Of a DNA stretch of 29,539 bases, positions 15,167-22,068 are shown piece by piece (position 1 is the stretch's first letter; each line of letters opens with the position of its first letter). The notes beneath the pieces are model-generated. The model ran no database searches, was not told where the DNA came from, and was given only the letters and a program-made list of their open reading frames with translations. The position numbers were made by a program, and so were the translations under genes. This DNA comes from an uncultured Clostridia bacterium (lineage in GTDB: Bacteria; Bacillota; Clostridia; Christensenellales; UBA1242). Location of the stretch: contig CALVNU010000002.1 of NCBI GenBank assembly GCA_944349915.1, positions 1-29,539 of the forward strand, read 5' to 3'.

Positions 15167-16003
15167 ATGGCAAATATTTCTAAACAAAATCACAAGGATA
15201 TCGACGAGAAAAATATTCACGCTGGACATAGAGAAAGGCTCTTTAATCAAGCCTATGAAGTCGGTCTAGATAAAATGACCAAAATTCAAACTCTTGAGGC
15301 AATTCTGTGTTTTGTGTTTCCGCGTGGCGATGTTAATCCTCTTGCACATAGACTTCTCAATCACTTTGGTTCTCTTTCTGCCGTCCTTGAAGCAGATGTC
15401 CATGATGTTGCGCGTATAAAAGGTATGGGAGAAATCTCTGCTAAAAAACTTCATTTGTTAACTCAAATCAACTTGGTTTATGCTCTTGATAAGATGAAAG
15501 TTTGCCCTAAATTTGATAGTTATTCTGATATTTATGATTATGTTGAAAATCTTTTGAGATTTAAAACTGTTGAAGAACTCTATTTTATTGCGATTGGCGC
15601 AGACAAAACTTGCCTTAACACCAAACTATTCGCTACGGGTTCAATCAACATGGTCGGAATTTCTATGAATGACCTTATGCTTTATCTTGCTTCAACCAGA
15701 GCGCATGCGCTTATTATTGCTCATAATCATCCAAATGGAAGTTGCAAGCCTTCACCGCAAGACGAAAAGGCCTTTGAAAAATTGAAAACTATGACTCAAA
15801 TGGCAAATTGTCAACTTATTGATTCGCTTGTTGTGGGTTCTGATGGGCTTTACAGCATGGAGAACAAGTCGGTTGCAAGAGTTTATTTGAAAGAGTCGGC
15901 ACCACTTGCCGAACTAGAAGAAAATGAACAAGATTTGAGTTGGTTTTGCGAGATAAAAGAACAACTTAAAAAATTTCAAGCCGATGCTAGCAAGGGCGTT
16001 TGA
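15167..16003 (+). CDS. radC: RadC-family JAMM/MPN protein
   Basis: RadC-type protein, 278 residues. An N-terminal helix-hairpin-helix-like part (about 60-100, with HFGSLSAVL and IKGMGEISAKKL) is followed by a JAMM metalloprotease-like domain with the full metal motif H186-N-H188-P-N-G-S-C-K-P-S196-P-Q-D199. Despite its name the family has no proven repair activity; the motif predicts a zinc hydrolase. I chose the ATG at 15167 because GAGGAG lies just upstream and an extended -10 promoter precedes it; a frame from 15116 would include the promoter itself. It is longer than the usual about 225 residues through an N-terminal tail and a Glu-rich C-terminal tail after residue 240. It converges on the next gene with only 7 bases between. 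Confidence 0.93.
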   Translation: MANISKQNHKDIDEKNIHAGHRERLFNQAYEVGLDKMTKIQTLEAILCFVFPRGDVNPLAHRLLNHFGSLSAVLEADVHDVARIKGMGEISAKKLHLLTQINLVYALDKMKVCPKFDSYSDIYDYVENLLRFKTVEELYFIAIGADKTCLNTKLFATGSINMVGISMNDLMLYLASTRAHALIIAHNHPNGSCKPSPQDEKAFEKLKTMTQMANCQLIDSLVVGSDGLYSMENKSVARVYLKESAPLAELEENEQDLSWFCEIKEQLKKFQADASKGV

Positions 16004-16010
16004 TAGAAGG

Positions 16011-16373
16011 TTAAAACAATATCAAATTTGCAATTAAACAGGCTATGAAACAGGCAATAAAAGATATTAAAAAAATCAAAAAATAGTTTAAACGAGGAAA
16101 AGTTGGTCGCTTTTCCTTGTTTTTTTTGTCCTCATTCATTTTTATCCCTTTTGGCAATACTGCTATACAATAAACATTTTCGTCTTCATATTTAAGAGAA
16201 ATCAACTCTTCTTTTTCAAGGCTTGACACAATTTTTTCAAGGTCGCTTTCGGTGATTTTGCACCGCTTTGCAACCAAAGACAAAAGGTCGGTTTTTTCAA
16301 GAATTCGATAACCGCCATCTTGGCACTCATTTATTAACACTTCTAAAACAATAGAAAATTTGCTCTCTTGCAT
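16011..16373 (-). CDS. small winged-helix protein with C-terminal membrane anchor (A)
   Basis: I do not recognise the family. The 120-residue product begins MQESKFSIVLEVL. It has a helical part with the look of a winged helix (about 5-70, including ITESDLEKIVSSLEKEELI), a Lys-rich linker (about 80-95) and a single hydrophobic C-terminal segment ending in LILF at the very end, so a tail-anchored protein with its head in the cytosol. A start at 16409 would add 12 residues. The inner ATG is preferred because the paralogue at 16610-16969 aligns from exactly that Met (M-x-E-x4-V-L-x2-L) and the lengths then agree (120 and 119). No Shine-Dalgarno is seen for either start. It is divergent from the paralogue and convergent with radC. 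Confidence 0.7.
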   Translation of the reverse strand: MQESKFSIVLEVLINECQDGGYRILEKTDLLSLVAKRCKITESDLEKIVSSLEKEELISLKYEDENVYCIAVLPKGIKMNEDKKNKEKRPTFPRLNYFLIFLISFIACFIACLIANLILF

Positions 16374-16411
16374 ATTGTTTTTATTGCAAAATGCATATTT
16401 TTTATTCATTT

Positions 16412-16440
16412 TTGATATTTTTTTGATGTTTTTTTGATAT
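16412..16440. repeat. three phased TGAT/A repeats in a T-rich region
   Basis: TTGATA, TTGATG and TTGATA cores occur at 16412-16417, 16423-16428 and 16435-16440, about one helix turn apart, within T runs. They lie just upstream of protein A in the divergent intergenic region and could be stacked sites for one of the two winged-helix proteins. The rest of 16441-16571 is AT-rich; it has a TATAAT at 16467-16472 but no convincing -35 and no gene. Confidence 0.4.
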
Positions 16441-16571
16441 TTTTTTAATTTGCCTTTTTATTTTGTTATAATTTCATGCTTTATAGATTTATAACTATTT
16501 ATTTTTTGTTTTCCATTTTAGAAATCTTAAAAATTTACAATTTTTTTATATTTTTTTATTTATTTTGTGTG

Positions 16572-16602
16572 TTGGTTAAAAATTTAATAAATTGTCTATA
16601 TT
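16572..16602 (+). promoter_or_regulatory. promoter of winged-helix gene B, leaderless layout
   Basis: TTGGTT (16572-16577), 19 bases, TATATT (16597-16602). The hexamer ends 7 bases before the ATG at 16610, so the transcript would begin at or next to the start codon; no Shine-Dalgarno is present. Confidence 0.5.
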
Positions 16603-16609
16603 TATTATT

Positions 16610-16969
16610 ATGCCAGAAAGAAGGGAGAGGCTTGTGTTACGCTATCTTTGCAAGGTGTGTGGTGGCAAAAAAGCACATCTTGTTTCTCCATACGATATTG
16701 CTAAAGCATTAAGCCCCAAACTTGTGTTGTCAACTTCCGAAATTGATGAGATTTTGGAACGACTTTCTCTTGAAAATTATCTCGATTTTGTTGCGTCTGA
16801 AAGCAAAAATGGCTATTATTATTGTATAACACTAAAAAACAAAGGCAGACACTTTTTGGCAGATGAAAAAAAACAACGAAAAGCACTTTTAATGCTTATT
16901 CTGCGCAGTTTGTTTCTTGCAACGGTTAGTTTTGTTTTTGGGTTGATTTTAAAAGCAATTTTTAGTTAA
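16610..16969 (+). CDS. small winged-helix protein with C-terminal membrane anchor (B)
   Basis: A paralogue of the divergent gene at 16011-16373. The 119 residues begin MPERRERLVLRYL. A winged-helix-like domain (about 5-75, with LSTSEIDEILERLSLENYL and a Y-Y-Y-C-I beta wing) is followed by a short basic linker and one C-terminal transmembrane segment (about 95-119). Both proteins share the pattern S-E/D-I/L-x-x-I-x-x-x-L-x-x-E-x-x-x and the aromatic-Cys-Ile wing (VYCIAV in A). The ATG is preferred over TTG at 16592 because of this alignment. The gene ends 10 bases before uvrB, so it should be co-transcribed with it. A DNA-binding domain held at the membrane beside a repair gene suggests a regulatory or nucleoid-anchoring role, which is only inference. 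Confidence 0.7.
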   Translation: MPERRERLVLRYLCKVCGGKKAHLVSPYDIAKALSPKLVLSTSEIDEILERLSLENYLDFVASESKNGYYYCITLKNKGRHFLADEKKQRKALLMLILRSLFLATVSFVFGLILKAIFS

Positions 16970-16979
16970 CGAGGGGTAA

Positions 16980-18935
16980 ATGGAATTTAATCTTGTTTCA
17001 AAATACAAACCAGCAGGCGACCAGCCTCAAGCAATAGAAGAAATTACAGAAGGGTTTAAGGAAGGGTTGAAAAATCAAGTTCTTCTTGGCGTTACAGGAA
17101 GCGGTAAGACTTTTACCATGGCAAATATTATTCAAAATCTTAAAAAGCCGACCCTTGTTATTGCTCATAACAAAACATTAGCTGCCCAACTTTGCAACGA
17201 GTTTCGTGAATTTTTTCCAAACAATAGGGTGGAATATTTTGTGTCATATTACGACTATTATCAACCAGAGGCGTACATAGTTTCAACTGACACATATATT
17301 GAAAAAGACATGGCAATCAATGACGAAATTGACAAACTTCGTGCCAGCGCAACGGCTTCTATTCTTGAGCGTGATGATGTGATTATTGTGGCATCGGTTT
17401 CATGCATCTATGGTTTAGGCAACCCTGAAGAATACTACAATCTCCATATAGCAATTAGACAGGGAGACATGGTTGACAGAGATGAATTTATTGCGCGACT
17501 GATAGATATTCAATATACAAGAAACGATATTGATTTTAAAAGGTCAACTTTTCGCGTTAAAGGCGACACTGTTGATATTTTTCCTGCATCCCAATCTTCG
17601 CTTGCAGTAAGGGTGCAATTTTTTGGCGATGAAGTTGAAAAAATATACGATTTTGACCCAACGACGGGCAACTTGATTAATGAACTTAAAATGGTTGCTG
17701 TTTATCCTGCAACTCATTATGCGGTCGGTCGGGCAAGAATGGAAAAGGCACTTGAGCAGATAGAGAAAGACAGATTGCAAGCAATTGAAGACTTTCAAAA
17801 ATTAAATAAACCGCTTGAGGCAGAAAGAATTGGACAGAGAGTTGCTTATGATGAAGAGATGATGCGAGAGGTGGGTTATTGCAGTGGTATAGAAAACTAT
17901 TCCAGATATTTTGACGGACGCAAACCAGGCGAGCCACCGTACACACTTATTGATTATTTTCCAAAAGACTTTTTGACCATTATTGATGAAAGCCACATGA
18001 CTTTGCCACAAATCCGCGCAATGTATAACGGCGATAGAGCAAGAAAGCAATCGCTTGTGGAATATGGTTTTAGACTTGATGCAGCAAAAGACAACAGACC
18101 TTTGACTTTTGATGAATTTACAAAAAAACTTGGGCAAACGCTTTTTGTATCCGCAACACCAGCGAAGTATGAACTTGAGCATGTGGGGCAAGTTGTTGAA
18201 CAAGTTATTAGACCGACAGGACTTTTAGACCCAAAAATTGAAATAAAACCTATCAAAAACCAAATTGAAGAACTTATGCAACAAATTAGAATAACTATTT
18301 CACACAACGCACGGGTGCTTGTTACCACTTTAACAAAAAAAATGGCGGAAAGTTTGACGGTCTATTTGCAAGAGCATAATTTTAGAACAAAATATATGCA
18401 TTCCGAAATTGATACCATGGAAAGAGTGGAGATTGTAAACGGATTAAGGGCTGGCGAATTTGATGTTCTTGTTGGCATCAACTTGTTGCGAGAAGGTCTT
18501 GACATGCCGGAAGTTGAACTTGTTTGCATTCTGGACGCAGACAAAGAAGGCTTTTTAAGAAGTGAAGGTGCTTTAATTCAAACTATAGGCAGAGCGGCTA
18601 GAAACGCTAGTGGAAGGGTTGTCATGTTTGCCGACACGGTTACAGATTCTATGAAAAGGGCAATAGAGATAACAGAAAAAAGAAGGGCACTGCAAGAGCA
18701 ATACAACAAAGAGCACAATATTATTCCGCAAACTATTATCAAACCTATCACCAACAGTTTGGAAATTAGCAAGAAGGTTGATGATAAATTGAAGAAAGAA
18801 GATATTCCAAAAGAGATTGAAAAACTTACAGCAATGATGAAAATCGCCTCAAATTCTCTTGATTTTGAAAGAGCACTTGTTCTGCGCGACCAAATTCAAA
18901 AGTTAAGAAAAAGACTTGAGAAACAAAAAAGATAG
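16980..18935 (+). CDS. uvrB: excinuclease ABC subunit B
   Basis: UvrB receives damaged DNA from UvrA and holds it for UvrC incision in nucleotide excision repair. The 651 residues contain Walker A GVTGSGKT (37-44), the beta-hairpin region beginning [10 protein letters not shown] (90-99), the DEAD-type IDESH (335-339), helicase motifs V and VI in the second half ([22 protein letters not shown]), and the C-terminal UVR motif (about 613-648) that contacts UvrC. Length and motif order are normal. GAGGGG precedes the ATG, which lies 10 bases after winged-helix gene B. No LexA-type GAAC-N4-GTTC box is visible upstream. Confidence 0.98.
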   Translation: MEFNLVSKYKPAGDQPQAIEEITEGFKEGLKNQVLLGVTGSGKTFTMANIIQNLKKPTLVIAHNKTLAAQLCNEFREFFPNNRVEYFVSYYDYYQPEAYIVSTDTYIEKDMAINDEIDKLRASATASILERDDVIIVASVSCIYGLGNPEEYYNLHIAIRQGDMVDRDEFIARLIDIQYTRNDIDFKRSTFRVKGDTVDIFPASQSSLAVRVQFFGDEVEKIYDFDPTTGNLINELKMVAVYPATHYAVGRARMEKALEQIEKDRLQAIEDFQKLNKPLEAERIGQRVAYDEEMMREVGYCSGIENYSRYFDGRKPGEPPYTLIDYFPKDFLTIIDESHMTLPQIRAMYNGDRARKQSLVEYGFRLDAAKDNRPLTFDEFTKKLGQTLFVSATPAKYELEHVGQVVEQVIRPTGLLDPKIEIKPIKNQIEELMQQIRITISHNARVLVTTLTKKMAESLTVYLQEHNFRTKYMHSEIDTMERVEIVNGLRAGEFDVLVGINLLREGLDMPEVELVCILDADKEGFLRSEGALIQTIGRAARNASGRVVMFADTVTDSMKRAIEITEKRRALQEQYNKEHNIIPQTIIKPITNSLEISKKVDDKLKKEDIPKEIEKLTAMMKIASNSLDFERALVLRDQIQKLRKRLEKQKR

Positions 18936-18968
18936 AAGTTTTGCAGAAAAAACATTAAAAATGCTTGA

Positions 18969-18981
18969 AAATTGTCAATTT
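18969..18981. promoter_or_regulatory. palindrome in the uvrA promoter
   Basis: AAATTG-T-CAATTT is an exact 13-bp inverted repeat located just before the extended -10 of uvrA, where a repressor would block polymerase. It does not resemble the Bacillus LexA box. Such palindromes can occur by chance in AT-rich DNA. Confidence 0.35.
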
Positions 18982-18982
18982 G

Positions 18983-18991
18983 TGCTATAAT
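18983..18991 (+). promoter_or_regulatory. extended -10 of uvrA, leaderless layout
   Basis: TGCTATAAT, a perfect extended -10, ends 6 bases before the uvrA ATG. The only -35-like hexamers (TTGAAA at 18965) are at poor spacing, which an extended -10 can tolerate. No Shine-Dalgarno exists. Confidence 0.7.
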
Positions 18992-18997
18992 AATGCC

Positions 18998-21829
18998 ATG
19001 GAAAACAAAATTATTATTAAAGGTGCAAAAGAAAACAACTTAAAAAATGTTAATCTAGAAATTCCAAAAAACAAACTTATTGTTTTTACCGGTGTTAGTG
19101 GTTCAGGCAAAACCAGCCTTGCCTTTGGCACTATTTTTGCCGAAGGACAACGAAGATATATTGAAAGTTTGTCTTCTTATGCAAGACAATTTTTGGGACA
19201 AGCACAAAAGCCAGATGTTGAGTCAATTGATGGCTTGTCTCCTGCCATATCAATAGACCAAAAGACCACAAATCACAACCCGCGTTCAACTGTTGGCACA
19301 GTTACAGAAATCTATGATTATTTAAGACTTCTTTTTGCGCGCGTTGGAACTGCATATTGCCCAAATTGCCACAAACCAATTTCGCAACAGACTGCAGACC
19401 AAATTGTTGATGCAGTGCTTGCTCTCGGTGATGGTAGCAAAATTACCATACTTGCACCAATTGCCAGAGGACAGAAGGGGACTTTTGCAAAAAATTTTGA
19501 GAGTTTGAAAAAAGCGGGGTATGTAAGAGTTCAAGTTGATGGAATAATCTATTCACTTGATGAAGAGATTAATCTTGACAAAAATCTTAAACATAATATA
19601 AATGTTGTGATTGACCGCATTATTTTGAAAGAAAGCGCCATTTCTAGACTTACAGACAGCATTGAAACAGCGGTTAAACTTGCAGAAGGTTTGGTTATAA
19701 TTGAAACAGAAAACGGACAAACTCTATATAGCACGCTTTATTCTTGTCCAACTTGCGGGTGGACGCTTGAAGAAGTAAGCCCAAGACTGTTTTCTTTCAA
19801 TGCACCTTACGGAGCATGCCCAACATGCGCGGGGCTTGGCATGATTAGTGATGTCGATGAAGGGTTGGTGCTTAAAAATGCAAACCTTTCTATCAAAGAA
19901 GGGGCTTTCAATCAAACGGGTTGGCGATATGGAGATATCAAAATCGTAACCAGATTTTTTGATGCACTTTCAAAAAAATATGATATAGATTTGTCTGTTC
20001 CTGTCAACAAATTGCCACGCAAGAAACTTGATATTTTGCTGTATGGAAATGGCGGAGAAAAACTTGATTTGTTTGAAGATGAGTCAAGAAATAAAACTTA
20101 TGAACATTTTAACGGCAAAAACGCACTTGCCTTTGAAGGAATTATCAATCACTTAAAAAGAAGATTGATTGAAAGCAAAAGCGAGTTTGTTCGCTTTGAA
20201 ATTGGCAAATTTGTAAGAGAAATCACTTGCCCAACTTGTCATGGAAAGAGATTGAATGAAAAGGCCCTTTCATTAAAAATTAAAGGCAAAGATATTGCAG
20301 AAGTGTGTGATATGACGGTGGAAGAGTTGTTGCCTTATTTTGCAAGTTTAACTTTAAGCAAAGAAAAGGAGACAATTGCAAGCAGTATTTTAAAAGAAAT
20401 CAATGCAAGGCTAAAATTTTTAAGCGATGTCGGACTTGACTATCTTACTTTGTCAAGGTCTGCAGAAACCCTGTCTGGAGGTGAGGCACAGCGCATAAGG
20501 CTTGCCACACAAATTGGAAGCGGACTTTCTGGAGTTTTATATATTTTGGACGAACCAAGTATTGGACTACACCAGCGCGATAACGACAAACTAATTGCAA
20601 CTTTAAAACATTTGCGCGACCTTGGCAACACTTTGATTGTTGTTGAACATGATGAGGACACAATAAGAACTGCCGACTGGATTGTTGATGTTGGGCCTTA
20701 TGCTGGTGTGCATGGCGGAGAGATTGTTGGAAGCGGAACTCTTGATGACATTCTTAAAAATTCAAATTCGATAACGGCAAAATATTTGCGTGGAGAAGAG
20801 AAGATTGAAGTTCCAACGACAAGAAGAGAGCCAAAAGGATATTTGAAAGTTATAGGTGCAAAAGAAAACAACCTTAAAAATATAAATGTTGACATTCCGC
20901 TGGGAGTGTTCTGCTGTATCACAGGCGTTTCGGGCAGTGGAAAGTCAAGTTTGATAAATGAAATCGTTTATCCATATTTATCAAATAATCTAAACAACTC
21001 TCGTCTTGAGAATGGCAAATTTGATAAAATTGAAGATATCAATGCGCTTGACAAAGTTATTTCAATTGACCAGTCGCCGATTGGAAGAACTCCTCGCTCA
21101 AATCCAGCAACTTATGTTGGCATGTTTTCTGCAATAAGAGATTTGTTTGCAAGCACCCCAGAGGCCAAAGCGCGAGGATATAAGGCGGGGAGATTTAGTT
21201 TTAATGTCAAAGGCGGAAGATGTGAGGCATGTGAAGGTGCAGGGGTAAAAGAAATTGAAATGTATTTTCTTCCCGATATTGCGGTAACTTGTGATGTTTG
21301 CAAGGGAAAGCGATACAATCGAGAAACCCTTGAAGTGCATTACAAGGGCAAAAATATCAATGATATTTTGGAAATGACTGTAGAGGAGGCTCTAAAATTC
21401 TTTGAAAATATTCCGGCAATCAAAAGCAAAGTCCAAGCGCTTTATGATGTTGGGCTTGGTTATGTCAAACTTGGGCAGAGCGCAACAGAACTTTCTGGTG
21501 GCGAGGCGCAGAGGGTTAAACTTGCAAGCGAACTTGCACGGAAATCAACAGGAAAAACAATCTATTTGCTCGATGAGCCAACAACAGGACTTCATATGTT
21601 TGATGTAAAAAAATTGATTGCAATTTTAAACAGATTGGTTGAAGCAGGCAATAGTGTTGTAGTTATAGAGCATAATCTTGATGTTATAAAATCTGCAGAC
21701 TATATTATTGACCTTGGTCCAGAGGGTGGAAACCGCGGTGGAGAAATTGTTGCAACAGGAACGCCAGAAGAAGTTGCAAAGGTTGAAAAATCTTATACCG
21801 GTCAATATCTTAAAAAGATGCTAAAATAG
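18998..21829 (+). CDS. uvrA: excinuclease ABC subunit A
   Basis: UvrA is the damage-sensing ABC ATPase of nucleotide excision repair; it acts as a dimer and loads UvrB. The 943 residues carry two ATPase modules: Walker A GVSGSGKT (32-39) and GVSGSGKS (643-650), and ABC signatures LSGGEAQR (492-499) and LSGGEAQR (832-839). Zinc-binding CxxC modules are seen (CPTCGW...CPTC in the first half, CEACEG...CDVCKG in the second). The ATG at 18998 fits the family N-terminus (E-N-K-I-I-I-K-G-A). A TTG at 18965 in frame would place the promoter inside the gene and is rejected. The gene follows uvrB by 62 bases but has its own promoter, and a strong terminator follows. Confidence 0.98.
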   Translation: MENKIIIKGAKENNLKNVNLEIPKNKLIVFTGVSGSGKTSLAFGTIFAEGQRRYIESLSSYARQFLGQAQKPDVESIDGLSPAISIDQKTTNHNPRSTVGTVTEIYDYLRLLFARVGTAYCPNCHKPISQQTADQIVDAVLALGDGSKITILAPIARGQKGTFAKNFESLKKAGYVRVQVDGIIYSLDEEINLDKNLKHNINVVIDRIILKESAISRLTDSIETAVKLAEGLVIIETENGQTLYSTLYSCPTCGWTLEEVSPRLFSFNAPYGACPTCAGLGMISDVDEGLVLKNANLSIKEGAFNQTGWRYGDIKIVTRFFDALSKKYDIDLSVPVNKLPRKKLDILLYGNGGEKLDLFEDESRNKTYEHFNGKNALAFEGIINHLKRRLIESKSEFVRFEIGKFVREITCPTCHGKRLNEKALSLKIKGKDIAEVCDMTVEELLPYFASLTLSKEKETIASSILKEINARLKFLSDVGLDYLTLSRSAETLSGGEAQRIRLATQIGSGLSGVLYILDEPSIGLHQRDNDKLIATLKHLRDLGNTLIVVEHDEDTIRTADWIVDVGPYAGVHGGEIVGSGTLDDILKNSNSITAKYLRGEEKIEVPTTRREPKGYLKVIGAKENNLKNINVDIPLGVFCCITGVSGSGKSSLINEIVYPYLSNNLNNSRLENGKFDKIEDINALDKVISIDQSPIGRTPRSNPATYVGMFSAIRDLFASTPEAKARGYKAGRFSFNVKGGRCEACEGAGVKEIEMYFLPDIAVTCDVCKGKRYNRETLEVHYKGKNINDILEMTVEEALKFFENIPAIKSKVQALYDVGLGYVKLGQSATELSGGEAQRVKLASELARKSTGKTIYLLDEPTTGLHMFDVKKLIAILNRLVEAGNSVVVIEHNLDVIKSADYIIDLGPEGGNRGGEIVATGTPEEVAKVEKSYTGQYLKKMLK

Positions 21830-21857
21830 AAAAAACTGCAATTTATGCAGTTTTTTT
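21830..21857 (+). terminator. intrinsic terminator of uvrA
   Basis: Stem AAAAAACTGCA with TGCAGTTTTTT around loop ATTTA begins directly after the uvrA stop and ends in seven T. It is a standard rho-independent terminator. Confidence 0.92.
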
Positions 21858-21958
21858 GCATTTTTCGAGTGTTTTTTGCATAATTTTTGATAATTTCAAC
21901 AAATTTACTCAAATTTTAACCAAATTTTATAGATAAAAATTAAAGAAGAGTGAAAGTA

Positions 21959-21986
21959 TTGATTTGATTTTTAATTATGATAAATT
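21959..21986 (+). promoter_or_regulatory. possible promoter of the CvpA-like/rsmH operon
   Basis: TTGATT (21959-21964), 16 bases, TAAATT (21981-21986) with TGA upstream (extended -10). It would leave a leader of about 75 very AT-rich bases. Other AT hexamers nearby are possible. Confidence 0.4.
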
Positions 21987-22068
21987 TAAAAATTTAAAAA
22001 AGACTTGTAAAATTTATATAAAAAAAATTAATAAATATATATATAAAATATATTTTAATGGGGGATTT

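Noticed and set aside
16476..16712. 78-codon hydrophobic frame overlapping winged-helix gene B
   Set aside because: It is built from AT-rich intergenic sequence, has no Shine-Dalgarno, and its second half is out of frame with the supported gene.
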